Made by a program: the position numbers and the translations under genes. From Burkholderia contaminans (lineage in GTDB: Bacteria; Pseudomonadota; Gammaproteobacteria; Burkholderiales; Burkholderiaceae): a stretch of 64,000 bases of DNA. The DNA lies in assembly GCF_029633825.1 (NCBI RefSeq), contig NZ_CP090640.1, positions 1,364,001 through 1,428,000 of the forward strand, read 5' to 3'. Positions 13,228 through 22,407 of the stretch are shown piece after piece. Under the pieces are notes generated by a model. It was given only the letters and a program-made list of their open reading frames with translations, had not been told where the DNA came from and ran no database searches. Each line of letters opens with the position of its first letter. The stretch's first letter is position 1.

Positions 13228-13878
13228 ATGAGCCTTGGACTCGTAGGTCGCAAGGTTGGCATGACCCGTATCTTCACGGCGGAAGGGGATTCGATTCCCG
13301 TCACCGTGCTGGACGTGTCGGACAACCGCGTGACGCAGATCAAGACTGTTGAAACCGACGGCTACACGGCCGTGCAGGTTGCATTCGGCTCCCGTCGTGC
13401 CTCGCGCGTGACGAAGCCGCTGGCAGGTCATCTCGCCAAAGCCGGTGTCGAAGCCGGTGAAATCCTCAAGGAATTCCGCATTGACGCGGCCAAGGCAGCC
13501 GAGCTGTCGAATGGCGCCGTGGTCGGTGCAGATCTTTTCGAAGTGGGCCAGAAGGTCGACGTGCAAGGCGTGTCGATCGGTAAGGGCTACGCCGGTACGA
13601 TCAAGCGTTACAACTTCTCCTCCGGCCGTGCTACGCACGGTAACTCGCGCTCGCACAACGTGCCGGGCTCGATCGGTATGGCGCAGGATCCGGGTCGTGT
13701 TTTCCCGGGTAAACGCATGACGGGTCACATGGGTGACGTGACGGTGACGGTGCAGAACCTCGAAATCGCTCGTATCGACGCAGAGCGCAAGCTGCTGCTC
13801 GTGAAGGGTGCGATTCCGGGCGCGAAGGGCGGCAAGGTCTTCGTGACGCCGGCCGTCAAGACCAAGGGGGCGAAATAA
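13228..13878 (+). CDS. rplC: 50S ribosomal protein L3
   Basis: L3 (216 aa) is an early assembly protein that reaches towards the peptidyl transferase centre. The long loop with [20 protein letters not shown] contains the Gln that is methylated by PrmB in E. coli. Start choice: ATG 13228 ([16 protein letters not shown]) has GGAG six bases upstream, while in-frame ATGs at 13216 and 13225 overlap that ribosome binding site. The stop overlaps the rplD start by one base (TAATG), which suggests translational coupling. Confidence 0.98.
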   Translation: MSLGLVGRKVGMTRIFTAEGDSIPVTVLDVSDNRVTQIKTVETDGYTAVQVAFGSRRASRVTKPLAGHLAKAGVEAGEILKEFRIDAAKAAELSNGAVVGADLFEVGQKVDVQGVSIGKGYAGTIKRYNFSSGRATHGNSRSHNVPGSIGMAQDPGRVFPGKRMTGHMGDVTVTVQNLEIARIDAERKLLLVKGAIPGAKGGKVFVTPAVKTKGAK

Positions 13879-14498
13879 TGGAACTCAAGCTCCTGAACGA
13901 AAATGGTCAGGAAGGTGCAGTGGTCAACGCATCGGACGTCGTGTTCGGTCGTGACTACAACGAAGCGCTGATCCACCAGGTCGTCGTCGCTTACCAGGCG
14001 AACGCTCGCCAAGGTAACCGCGCACAGAAGGACCGTGAGCAAGTCAAGCACACGACGAAGAAGCCGTGGCGCCAGAAGGGTACGGGCCGCGCTCGTGCCG
14101 GTATGTCGTCGAGCCCGTTGTGGCGTGGCGGTGGTCGTATCTTCCCGAATTCGCCGGAAGAAAACTTCTCGCACAAGGTCAACAAGAAGATGCATCGCGC
14201 AGGTCTCTGCTCGATCTTCTCGCAGCTGGCCCGTGAAGGCCGTCTGTCGGTCGTTGAGGACATCATCCTCGAAGCGCCGAAGACCAAGCTGCTGGCCGAA
14301 AAATTCAAGACCATGGGTCTCGACTCCGTGCTGATCATCACCGACACGGTCGACGAGAACCTGTACCTGGCATCGCGCAACCTGCCGCACGTGGCAATTG
14401 TCGAGCCGCGCTACGCTGACCCGCTCTCGCTGATCTACTTCAAGAAAGTGCTGGTCACGAAGGCTGCGGTCGCCCAGATCGAGGAGTTGCTGTCATGA
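13878..14498 (+). CDS. rplD: 50S ribosomal protein L4
   Basis: L4 (206 aa) binds 23S rRNA and lines the exit tunnel through its extended loop ([15 protein letters not shown]). In E. coli L4 is also the autogenous repressor of the S10 operon through the leader before rpsJ. Whether that applies here is open, because the strongest promoter-like site is downstream of rpsJ. Its start overlaps the rplC stop by one base and its end overlaps the rplW start by four bases (ATGA), a tightly coupled series. Confidence 0.98.
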
Positions 14499-14809
14499 GC
14501 GAGATTCGCAAGAACGATCATCGTTTGATGCAGGTCCTGCTCGCACCGGTGATCTCGGAAAAGGCGACGCTGGTTGCCGACAAGAACGAGCAAGTCGTGT
14601 TCGAAGTCGCACCGGATGCCACGAAGCAGGAAGTGAAGGCGGCTGTCGAGCTGCTGTTCAAGGTTGAAGTTGATTCGGTCAACGTGCTGGTTCAGAAGGG
14701 CAAGCAAAAGCGCTTCGGCCGTTCGATGGGCCGTCGCAAGGACGTGAAGAAGGCGTACGTTTGCCTGAAGCCCGGCCAGGAAATCAACTTTGAAGCGGAG
14801 GCCAAGTAA
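14495..14809 (+). CDS. rplW: 50S ribosomal protein L23
   Basis: L23 (104 aa) sits at the tunnel exit and is the docking site for trigger factor and signal recognition particle. The typical [21 protein letters not shown]-terminus and the basic loop [20 protein letters not shown] are present. It overlaps rplD by four bases (ATGA), and rplB begins two bases after its stop. Confidence 0.98.
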
Positions 14810-14811
14810 TC

Positions 14812-15639
14812 ATGGCAATCGTTAAAGTTAAGCCGACATCGCCGGGTCGCCGCGCGATGGTCAAGGTGGTCAACAAGAACCTGCACCAGGGCAAGCCGTT
14901 CGCGGCACTGCTCGACTCGCAGAGCTCGACCGCCGGCCGTAACAACAACGGTCGTATCACCACGCGTCACAAGGGTGGTGGTCACAAGCAGCACTACCGT
15001 ATCGTCGATTTCCGTCGCACGAAGGATGGCATCCCGGCAAAGGTCGAGCGTCTCGAGTACGACCCGAACCGTAGCGCGAACATCGCGCTGGTGCTCTACG
15101 CAGACGGCGAACGTCGCTACATCATCGCCCCGAAGGGCCTGACCGTCGGCCAACAGCTGATGTCGGGTTCGGAAGCGCCGATCCGCGCAGGCAACACGCT
15201 GCCGATCCGCAACATTCCGGTCGGTACGACGATCCACTGCATCGAGATGCTGCCGGGCAAGGGCGCGCAAATGGCGCGTTCGGCTGGTACGTCGGCCATG
15301 CTGCTGGCGCGTGAAGGCGTCTACGCGCAGGTTCGTCTGCGTTCGGGCGAAATCCGCCGCGTGCACATCGAGTGCCGTGCAACGATCGGTGAAGTCGGCA
15401 ACGAAGAGCATAGCCTGCGCCAGATCGGCAAGGCTGGCGCGAACCGCTGGCGCGGTATCCGCCCGACGGTGCGTGGCGTTGCGATGAACCCGGTTGATCA
15501 CCCGCACGGTGGTGGTGAGGGCAAGACGGCTGCAGGTCGCGATCCGGTTAGCCCGTGGGGTACGCCGGCTAAGGGTTATCGCACCCGTAGCAACAAGCGC
15601 ACGACGACGATGATCGTCCAGCGCCGTCACAAGCGTTAA
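14812..15639 (+). CDS. rplB: 50S ribosomal protein L2
   Basis: L2 (275 aa) is needed for subunit joining and peptidyl transferase activity. The C-terminal region contains the conserved [14 protein letters not shown] stretch, whose His is functionally important in E. coli L2. It begins two bases after rplW, with AGCGGAGG as ribosome binding site inside the rplW end. rpsS follows after 10 bases (AAGGAG). Confidence 0.99.
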
Positions 15640-15649
15640 GGAGTAGGCA

Positions 15650-15925
15650 ATGGCACGTTCTGTTAAAAAAGGTCCGTTCTGCGACGCCCATTTGCTGAAG
15701 AAAGTTGAGGCGGCTGCAGCTTCGCGCGACAAAAAGCCGATCAAGACCTGGTCGCGTCGCTCGACGATTCTGCCGGATTTCATCGGCCTGACGATCGCTG
15801 TTCACAACGGCCGTCAACACGTTCCGGTGTACATCTCGGAAAACATGGTCGGCCACAAGCTTGGCGAGTTCGCACTGACCCGTACGTTCAAGGGTCACGC
15901 AGCCGACAAGAAGGCCAAGAAATAA
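15650..15925 (+). CDS. rpsS: 30S ribosomal protein S19
   Basis: S19 (91 aa) lies in the head of the small subunit, pairs with S13 and contacts tRNA and 23S rRNA at an intersubunit bridge. The family start [19 protein letters not shown] and the motif [17 protein letters not shown] are present. It is sixth in the S10 cluster, with AAGGAG before its start. Confidence 0.99.
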
Positions 15926-15937
15926 GGGGCAATCAAG

Positions 15938-16267
15938 ATGGAAGTGAAAGCAATTCATCGCGGTGCCCGCATCTCGGCGCAGAAAACGCGCCTTGTGGCT
16001 GACCAGATCCGCGGTTTGCCGGTCGACAAGGCGCTGAACGTTCTGACGTTCTCGCCGAAGAAGGCGGCTGGCATCGTGAAGAAGGTTGTGCTGTCGGCAA
16101 TCGCGAATGCGGAGCACAACGAAGGCGCTGATATCGACGAGCTCAAGATCAAGAGCATCTACGTCGACAAGGCTGCATCGCTCAAGCGTTTCACCGCGCG
16201 CGCCAAGGGCCGCGGTAACCGCATCGAGAAGCAATCCTGTCACATCACTGTGACGGTCGGGAATTAA
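15938..16267 (+). CDS. rplV: 50S ribosomal protein L22
   Basis: L22 (109 aa) contacts all six 23S rRNA domains; its beta-hairpin ([17 protein letters not shown]) lines the exit tunnel near the macrolide site. No deletion of the hairpin of the kind seen in macrolide-resistant mutants is evident. It lies between rpsS and rpsC with 12- and 11-base gaps. Confidence 0.98.
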
Positions 16268-16278
16268 GGAGCCATACG

Positions 16279-17079
16279 ATGGGACAGAAAATTCATCCGA
16301 CTGGCTTCCGCCTGGCTGTCAGCCGCAATTGGGCTTCGCGTTGGTACGCGAACAACAACAATTTCGCGGCGATGCTGCAGGAAGACATCGGTGTTCGTGA
16401 ATACCTGAAGAAGAAGCTGAAGAACGCTTCGGTCGGTCGGGTGGTCATCGAGCGTCCGGCGAAGAACGCGCGCATCACGATTTACAGCTCGCGTCCGGGC
16501 GTGGTCATCGGCAAGAAGGGCGAGGATATCGAACAGCTGAAGACGGAACTGCAACGCCGCATGGGCGTGCCGGTTCACGTCAACATCGAAGAAATCCGCA
16601 AGCCGGAAACCGATGCTCAGCTGATCGCTGACTCGATCACGCAACAGCTCGAGCGCCGGATCATGTTCCGTCGCGCGATGAAGCGTGCGATGCAGAACGC
16701 GATGCGTCTGGGTGCCCAAGGCATCAAGATCATGAGCGCAGGCCGTCTGAACGGTATCGAAATCGCTCGTACGGAATGGTATCGCGAAGGTCGCGTGCCG
16801 CTTCACACGCTGCGTGCTGATATCGACTACGCGACTTCGGAAGCGAAGACGACTTACGGGATCATCGGCGTCAAGGTGTGGGTCTACAAGGGCGATACGC
16901 TCGGCCGCAACGACGCACCGGTGGTGGAAGAAGTAGCCGAAGACAAGCGTCCGCGTCGCAATGCGCGTCCGGGCGACCGTCGTCCGCGCCGTGACGGCGA
17001 AGGCGGCGCTCCGGGTGCTCGTCGTGGCGCACCGCGCCGTGGCGCCGGCAAGCCCGAAGACGGCAAGACTGGAGAATAA
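16279..17079 (+). CDS. rpsC: 30S ribosomal protein S3 with extended basic tail
   Basis: S3 (266 aa) helps form the mRNA entry channel. It has the KH domain ([15 protein letters not shown], around residues 74-88) and the conserved C-terminal domain through VWVYKGD. After about residue 215 it runs on into a low-complexity Arg/Gly/Pro-rich tail ([19 protein letters not shown]...). The E. coli protein is 233 aa, so about 33 residues are extra. The tail is known from other Burkholderia S3 sequences; its role is not known to me. rplP starts two bases after the stop. Confidence 0.98.
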   Translation: MGQKIHPTGFRLAVSRNWASRWYANNNNFAAMLQEDIGVREYLKKKLKNASVGRVVIERPAKNARITIYSSRPGVVIGKKGEDIEQLKTELQRRMGVPVHVNIEEIRKPETDAQLIADSITQQLERRIMFRRAMKRAMQNAMRLGAQGIKIMSAGRLNGIEIARTEWYREGRVPLHTLRADIDYATSEAKTTYGIIGVKVWVYKGDTLGRNDAPVVEEVAEDKRPRRNARPGDRRPRRDGEGGAPGARRGAPRRGAGKPEDGKTGE

Positions 17080-17081
17080 CG

Positions 17082-17498
17082 ATGCTGCAACCGAAACGCA
17101 GAAAGTATCGTAAAGAGCAGAAGGGTCGTAACACCGGCAAGGCGACGCGCGGCAACGCAGTGTCGTTCGGTGAATTCGGCCTGAAGGCTATCGGTCGCGG
17201 TCGTTTGACCGCACGCCAGATTGAAGCGGCGCGTCGTGCAATGACGCGTCACATCAAGCGTGGCGGCCGCATCTGGATCCGGATCTTCCCGGACAAGCCG
17301 ATTTCGCAGAAGCCGGCCGAAGTGCGTATGGGTAACGGTAAGGGTAACCCGGAGTACTACGTCGCCGAGATTCAGCCGGGCAAGATGCTCTATGAAATGG
17401 ACGGCGTAACCGAAGAACTGGCACGCGAAGCGTTCCGTCTGGCTGCAGCCAAGCTGCCGCTGAAGACGGCGTTCATCGTGCGCCAGCTCGGCGCCTAA
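17082..17498 (+). CDS. rplP: 50S ribosomal protein L16
   Basis: L16 (138 aa) organises the A-site region of the large subunit. The start [17 protein letters not shown] and the conserved [23 protein letters not shown] are present; the Arg in the latter segment is the one hydroxylated by YcfD in some bacteria. It starts two bases after rpsC and precedes rpmC by nine bases (AAGGAGAA). Confidence 0.99.
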   Translation: MLQPKRRKYRKEQKGRNTGKATRGNAVSFGEFGLKAIGRGRLTARQIEAARRAMTRHIKRGGRIWIRIFPDKPISQKPAEVRMGNGKGNPEYYVAEIQPGKMLYEMDGVTEELAREAFRLAAAKLPLKTAFIVRQLGA

Positions 17499-17507
17499 GG
17501 AGAAAAT

Positions 17508-17702
17508 ATGAAGGCTTCCGAACTTCTCCAGAAAGACCAGGCCGCGCTCAACAAGGAGCTGGCGGACCTGCTGAAGGCGCAATTCGGCCTGCGCATGCAA
17601 CTCGCGACCCAGCAGCTCACCAACACGAGCCAGCTGAAGAAGGTTCGTCGCGACATCGCACGTGTGCGGACCGTCATGACTCAGAAGGCGAACCAGAAAT
17701 GA
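17508..17702 (+). CDS. rpmC: 50S ribosomal protein L29
   Basis: L29 (64 aa) is a two-helix protein at the tunnel exit, next to L23, where it takes part in chaperone docking. The helix pair and the conserved [13 protein letters not shown] segment are visible. Its stop overlaps the rpsQ start by four bases (ATGA). Confidence 0.98.
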
Positions 17703-17971
17703 ACGATAGCGTGAAAACCTCGCTGAAGCGGACGCTGGTCGGTCGGGTCGTCAGCAACAAGATGGACAAGACCGTCACCGTGCTGATCGAGCACCGCGTC
17801 AAGCACCCGATCTACGGCAAGTATGTCGTGCGTTCGAAGAAGTACCACGCGCACGATGAAGCGAACACCTACAACGAAGGCGATCTCGTCGAAATCCAGG
17901 AAACTCGTCCTGTTTCGAAGACGAAGGCCTGGACGGTGTCGCGCCTCGTCGAAGCAGCTCGCGTCATCTAA
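17699..17971 (+). CDS. rpsQ: 30S ribosomal protein S17
   Basis: S17 (90 aa) is a primary 16S rRNA binding protein with an OB fold. The motifs [18 protein letters not shown] and HPIYGKYV...[10 protein letters not shown] are typical. It closes the S10 group, overlapping rpmC by four bases. The next gene, rplN, is 309 bases away, after a region with its own promoter signals. Confidence 0.98.
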
Positions 17972-18037
17972 GCGGGCAGCGCAGTAGGCAGTAACAGGCA
18001 CTTCTCCGCGAAGTGCTTGAAATTGCAAAGTATTTGC

Positions 18038-18072
18038 TTGCGTGACCAGGATTATTTGTTATAATCCTGGTC
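18038..18072 (+). promoter_or_regulatory. Candidate spc promoter embedded in a perfect inverted repeat
   Basis: TTGCGT (18038-18043), a 16-base spacer and a perfect TATAAT (18060-18065) form a plausible promoter. The spacer and -10 lie within a perfect 12-bp inverted repeat, GACCAGGATTAT (18044-18055) and ATAATCCTGGTC (18061-18072), with a TTGTT loop. No T-run follows, so it is a poor intrinsic terminator. The remaining 18073-18280 would be a leader of about 200 bases; I see no convincing gene in it, although it has no stop in frame with rplN. Confidence 0.55.
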
Positions 18073-18280
18073 TTCCCTCTTTATGGGAGCCCCGTCGCGG
18101 GCGAAGTTGGTGGGGGAAGCGGACTGGCGCCTGCCTGTCCGAAAGATTCACCGAATTGCGATGGCGGGTTTCGTTTGCCGTCGCTGCTGTTCCAACCCAA
18201 GCAGCCGATTGGCTGACGGGACCAAGACTGACCGAATGCATCATGGTGGTGCATCCGGATTAAGTTGGGAAAGACAAACC

Positions 18281-18649
18281 ATGATCCAGACCGAATCTCG
18301 GCTCGAAGTAGCCGACAACACGGGTGCACGTGAAGTCCTGTGCATCAAGGTGCTCGGCGGCTCGAAGCGTCGTTATGCCGGCATTGGCGACATCATCAAG
18401 GTGAGCGTCAAAGAGGCAACGCCGCGCGGGCGCGTGAAGAAAGGCGAAATTTACAACGCCGTGGTGGTCCGCACCGCCAAGGGCGTGCGCCGTCAAGACG
18501 GCTCGCTGATCAAGTTCGACGGCAACGCCGCTGTGCTTTTGAATAACAAGCTCGAGCCGATCGGCACCCGTATCTTCGGGCCGGTCACGCGTGAGCTGCG
18601 TAGCGAACGATTCATGAAGATCGTTTCGCTGGCGCCGGAAGTGCTGTAA
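18281..18649 (+). CDS. rplN: 50S ribosomal protein L14
   Basis: L14 (122 aa) forms intersubunit bridges and is the binding site of the silencing factor RsfS. The family start [20 protein letters not shown] fixes the ATG at 18281. The frame stays open for 66 further codons upstream (to 18083), but that extension is unlike any L14 and is treated as leader RNA. It is the first gene of the spc cluster. Confidence 0.98.
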   Translation: MIQTESRLEVADNTGAREVLCIKVLGGSKRRYAGIGDIIKVSVKEATPRGRVKKGEIYNAVVVRTAKGVRRQDGSLIKFDGNAAVLLNNKLEPIGTRIFGPVTRELRSERFMKIVSLAPEVL

Positions 18650-18658
18650 GGAGTCGCG

Positions 18659-18967
18659 ATGAACAAGATTCGCAAAGGTGACGAAGTCATCGTCGTCACT
18701 GGCAAGGACAAGGGCAAGCGCGGCGTCGTGCTGGCAGTCGGTGCAGAGCATGTGACGGTTGAAGGTATCAACCTCGTCAAGAAGCATGTGAAGCCGAACC
18801 CGATGAAGGGTACGACTGGCGGCGTGGAAGCGAAGACGATGCCCCTGCATATTTCGAACGTCGCACTGGTCGACGCGAATGGCAAGGCGTCGCGTGTTGG
18901 CATCAAGGTCGAGGAAGGCAAGAAGGTTCGCTTCCTGAAGACGACCGGTGCTGTACTGAGCGCCTGA
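18659..18967 (+). CDS. rplX: 50S ribosomal protein L24
   Basis: L24 (102 aa) initiates large-subunit assembly by binding the 5' domain of 23S rRNA. The KOW motif ([20 protein letters not shown]) lies at the N-terminus. AAGGAG precedes the ATG by six bases. It is the second spc gene; rplE follows after 16 bases. Confidence 0.98.
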
Positions 18968-18983
18968 CGCAGCGGAGTAAAAA

Positions 18984-19523
18984 ATGGCTCGTTTTCAAGA
19001 GTTTTACAAAGAAAAGGTTGTGCCCGGCCTGATCGAGAAGTTCGGTTACAAGTCGGTCATGGAAGTGCCGCGCATCACCAAGATCACGCTGAACATGGGT
19101 CTTGGCGAAGCGATCGCTGACAAGAAGATCATCGAGAACGCCGTTGGCGACCTCACGAAGATCGCTGGTCAGAAGCCGGTCGTGACGAAGGCACGCAAGG
19201 CAATCGCAGGCTTCAAGATCCGCCAGGGTTACCCGATCGGCGCGATGGTGACGCTGCGTGGCCAGGCAATGTACGAATTCCTCGACCGTTTCGTGACGGT
19301 CGCCCTGCCCCGCGTGCGTGACTTCCGCGGTGTGTCGGGTCGTGCTTTCGATGGCCGTGGCAACTACAACATCGGTGTGAAAGAGCAGATCATTTTCCCC
19401 GAAATCGACTACGACAAGATCGACGCACTGCGTGGGCTGAACATCAGCATCACGACGACTGCGAAGACCGACGACGAAGCAAAGGCTCTGCTCGCCAGCT
19501 TCAAGTTCCCGTTCAGAAACTGA
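18984..19523 (+). CDS. rplE: 50S ribosomal protein L5
   Basis: L5 (179 aa) binds 5S rRNA and forms a bridge to S13 in the small subunit head. The stretches [16 protein letters not shown] and [18 protein letters not shown] are characteristic. It is the third spc gene, with 7 bases to rpsN. Confidence 0.99.
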   Translation: MARFQEFYKEKVVPGLIEKFGYKSVMEVPRITKITLNMGLGEAIADKKIIENAVGDLTKIAGQKPVVTKARKAIAGFKIRQGYPIGAMVTLRGQAMYEFLDRFVTVALPRVRDFRGVSGRAFDGRGNYNIGVKEQIIFPEIDYDKIDALRGLNISITTTAKTDDEAKALLASFKFPFRN

Positions 19524-19530
19524 GGTTACC

Positions 19531-19836
19531 GTGGCTAAACTGGCACTGATCGAACGTGAAAAGAAGCGCGCCCGCCTGGTCGCGAAGTTCGCAGCAAAGC
19601 GCGATGCGCTGAAGGCGATCGTCGAAGACCAAAGCAAGTCGGAAGAAGAGCGCTACGAAGCACGCCTTGAGCTGCAGCAACTGCCCCGCAACGCAAACCC
19701 GACCCGCCAGCGTAACCGCTGCGCGATCACGGGCCGTCCGCGTGGCACGTTCCGTAAATTCGGCCTCGCGCGTAACAAGATTCGTGAAATCGCATTCCGT
19801 GGCGAGATTCCTGGCCTGACCAAGGCGAGCTGGTAA
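19531..19836 (+). CDS. rpsN: 30S ribosomal protein S14 (zinc-free type)
   Basis: S14 (101 aa) is a small-subunit head protein. The length and the absence of the CxxC pairs show it is the long, zinc-independent form. The segment [26 protein letters not shown] is typical. Translation begins at GTG 19531, seven bases after the rplE stop, with TGAGGT as weak ribosome binding site, so coupling to rplE is likely. Confidence 0.98.
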   Translation: MAKLALIEREKKRARLVAKFAAKRDALKAIVEDQSKSEEERYEARLELQQLPRNANPTRQRNRCAITGRPRGTFRKFGLARNKIREIAFRGEIPGLTKASW

Positions 19837-19850
19837 TAGGAGAAACGTAA

Positions 19851-20246
19851 ATGAGCATGAGTGATCCTATCGCCGATATGCTGACTCGCATCCGCAACGG
19901 GCAGATGGTCGAGAAGGTATCGGTGTCGATGCCCTCGTCGAAAGTCAAGGTTGCAATCGCGCAAGTCCTGAAAGACGAAGGCTATATCGACGATTTCGCC
20001 GTGAAGGCGGAAGGTGCGAAGTCCGAACTGAATATCGCGCTGAAGTACTACGCTGGCCGTCCGGTTATCGAGCGCATCGAACGCGTGTCGAAGCCTGGCC
20101 TGCGCGTGTACCGCGGCCGTAACGACATCCCGCAGGTCATGAATGGCCTCGGTGTGGCCATCGTGTCGACGCCGAAGGGCGTGATGACCGACCGCAAGGC
20201 GCGCGCTACCGGCGTCGGCGGCGAAGTCATCTGCTACGTCGCTTAA
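19851..20246 (+). CDS. rpsH: 30S ribosomal protein S8
   Basis: S8 (131 aa) is a primary binder of the 16S central domain. In E. coli it is the translational repressor of the spc operon, acting on the rplE start region. Conserved stretches [16 protein letters not shown] and [20 protein letters not shown] are present. The start may be ATG 19851 (MSMSDP) or the ATG six bases later; the first is better placed after TAGGAGAA. Confidence 0.98.
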   Translation: MSMSDPIADMLTRIRNGQMVEKVSVSMPSSKVKVAIAQVLKDEGYIDDFAVKAEGAKSELNIALKYYAGRPVIERIERVSKPGLRVYRGRNDIPQVMNGLGVAIVSTPKGVMTDRKARATGVGGEVICYVA

Positions 20247-20264
20247 AGCCGAGGAGAGAGAAAC

Positions 20265-20795
20265 ATGTCTCGAGTAGGTAAGAGCCCGATCGCGCTGCAA
20301 GGCGCGGAAGTCAAGCTGGCCGACGGTGCGATCACCGTCAAGGGCCCGCTGGGCACCATCACGCAAGCGATCAATCCGCTCGTGAACGTGGCGAACAACG
20401 ACGGCACGCTGAACCTGTCGCCGGTGGACGAAAGCCGCGAAGCAAATGCACTGTCGGGCACGATGCGCGCGATTATCGCGAATGCCGTGCACGGCGTGAC
20501 GAAGGGTTTCGAGCGCAAGCTGACGCTGGTTGGCGTCGGTTATCGTGCGCAAGCGCAAGGCGACAAGCTGAACCTGTCGCTGGGTTTCTCGCACCCGGTG
20601 GTGCACCAGATGCCGGAAGGCGTCAAGGCAGAAACCCCGACGCAAACCGAAATCGTGATCAAGGGGATCAACAAGCAACAAGTCGGTCAAGTGGCTGCGG
20701 AAGTCCGCGGTTACCGTCCGCCGGAGCCCTACAAGGGCAAGGGCGTGCGCTATTCCGACGAGGTTGTGATCCTCAAAGAAACGAAGAAGAAGTAA
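20265..20795 (+). CDS. rplF: 50S ribosomal protein L6
   Basis: L6 (176 aa) lies near the factor-binding site of the large subunit and consists of two similar domains. MSRVGKSPI at the N-terminus and [13 protein letters not shown] near the C-terminus are diagnostic. GAGGAGAG precedes the ATG. It is the sixth spc gene. Confidence 0.99.
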   Translation: MSRVGKSPIALQGAEVKLADGAITVKGPLGTITQAINPLVNVANNDGTLNLSPVDESREANALSGTMRAIIANAVHGVTKGFERKLTLVGVGYRAQAQGDKLNLSLGFSHPVVHQMPEGVKAETPTQTEIVIKGINKQQVGQVAAEVRGYRPPEPYKGKGVRYSDEVVILKETKKK

Positions 20796-20807
20796 GGGTG
20801 CGCAATC

Positions 20808-21173
20808 ATGGATAAGACTCAATCTCGCCTGCGCCGCGCTCGCCAGACGCGTATCAAGATCGCTGAGCTGCAGGTCGCGCGTCTCGCCGTGCATCGCACG
20901 AACACGCACATCTACGCTCAAGTGTTCTCGCCCTGCGGCACCAAGGTGCTCGCTAGCGCGTCGACGCTCGAAGCTGAAGTGCGCGCAGAACTGGCCGACA
21001 AGTCGGGCAAGGGCGGCAACGTCAATGCTGCGACGCTGATCGGCAAGCGTATTGCCGAAAAGGCAAAGGCTGCCGGCATCGAATCCGTCGCCTTCGACCG
21101 CTCGGGCTTCCGCTACCACGGCCGCGTCAAGGCGCTGGCTGAGGCAGCTCGCGAAGCTGGGCTCAAGTTCTAA
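20808..21173 (+). CDS. rplR: 50S ribosomal protein L18
   Basis: L18 (121 aa) binds 5S rRNA with L5. The basic N-terminus ([13 protein letters not shown]) and the C-terminal [22 protein letters not shown] are typical. It lies 12 bases after rplF and 14 bases before rpsE. Confidence 0.98.
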
Positions 21174-21187
21174 GGAAGGAATTCGTC

Positions 21188-21706
21188 ATGGCAAAGATGC
21201 AAGCGAAAGTTCAGGCTGACGAGCGCGACGACGGCCTTCGCGAAAAGATGATTTCGGTCAATCGCGTGACCAAGGTCGTGAAGGGTGGCCGTATTCTCGG
21301 CTTCGCCGCACTGACCGTGGTTGGCGACGGTGATGGCCGCATCGGTATGGGCAAGGGCAAGGCGAAGGAAGTGCCGGTCGCTGTCCAGAAGGCAATGGAA
21401 CAAGCTCGCCGCAACATGTTCAAGGTGCCGCTCAAGAACGGCACGCTGCAACACGAAGTGCACGGCAAGCATGGCGCATCCGCTGTCCTCCTCGCTCCGG
21501 CGAAGGCAGGTACGGGCGTGATCGCCGGCGGCCCGATGCGCGCAGTGTTCGACGTGATGGGCGTTCAGAACGTCGTGGCAAAGAGCCACGGTTCGACGAA
21601 CCCGTACAACCTCGTTCGCGCCACGCTGGACGGTCTGCGCAAGCAGTCCACCCCGGCAGACATCGCGGCGAAGCGCGGCAAGTCCGTCGAAGAAATTTTG
21701 GGCTAA
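21188..21706 (+). CDS. rpsE: 30S ribosomal protein S5
   Basis: S5 (172 aa) shapes the mRNA entry channel and influences decoding accuracy. The S5 domain loop [19 protein letters not shown], where spectinomycin-resistance and ram mutations map in E. coli, looks unaltered, and the [19 protein letters not shown] segment is intact. AAGGAAGGA precedes the start. Confidence 0.99.
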
Positions 21707-21721
21707 GCCCGGGTGGTCACC

Positions 21722-21904
21722 ATGTCTGAAAAAACTGTCAAGGTTCAGCTCGTTAAGAGCCTGATCGGGACCCGCGAATCGCACCGCGCGACCGTGCGTG
21801 GCCTGGGCCTGCGCCGACTCAACTCGGTCAGCGAGCTTCAGGACACGCCGGCGGTCCGCGGCATGATCAACAAGGTCTCGTACCTCGTTAAGGTCATCGC
21901 GTAA
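21722..21904 (+). CDS. rpmD: 50S ribosomal protein L30
   Basis: L30 (60 aa) is a small large-subunit protein found in bacteria but missing in several phyla. The segment [21 protein letters not shown] is typical. Start ATG 21722 gives [12 protein letters not shown]; a GTG nine bases upstream would add three non-conserved residues. It sits between rpsE and rplO in the spc cluster. Confidence 0.97.
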
Positions 21905-21930
21905 GCGGCCCTACGGATCAAGGAGTTGAT

Positions 21931-22365
21931 ATGGAATTGAATAACCTGAAGCCGGCAGCTGGCGCCAAGCACGCCAAGCGTCGCGTCGGCCGTGGCATCG
22001 GTTCGGGCCTCGGCAAGACGGCTGGCCGTGGTCACAAGGGTCAGAAATCGCGTTCGGGCGGCTTCCACAAAGTCGGTTTCGAAGGCGGTCAGATGCCTCT
22101 GCAACGTCGTCTGCCGAAGCGCGGTTTCACGTCGCTGACGAAGGAATTCGTCGGTGAAGTGCGCCTGAGCGACCTCGAGAAGCTGCCGGTCGACGAGATC
22201 GATCTGCTCGCACTGAAGCAAGCCGGCCTGGTCGGTGAGCTGACGAAGAGCGCAAAGATCATCGCGACGGGCGAACTGAAGCGCAAGATCGTCGTGAAGG
22301 GTCTCGGTGCCACCAAGGGTGCGCGCGCTGCGATCGAAGCGGCTGGCGGTTCGTTCGCCGAGTGA
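21931..22365 (+). CDS. rplO: 50S ribosomal protein L15
   Basis: L15 (144 aa) is a late-assembly protein with an extended N-terminal tail rich in Gly, Arg and Lys ([21 protein letters not shown] pattern). It precedes secY, as in most bacteria. AAGGAG lies six bases before the ATG. Confidence 0.98.
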
Positions 22366-22407
22366 CACGCGTAGCGCGTCGTCACTTGCATTCATCGGAG
22401 AAGGTAC

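Noticed and set aside
18083..18280. A 66-codon upstream extension in frame with rplN
   Set aside because: L14 proteins begin at [13 protein letters not shown]; the extension has no similarity and covers a probable leader RNA.
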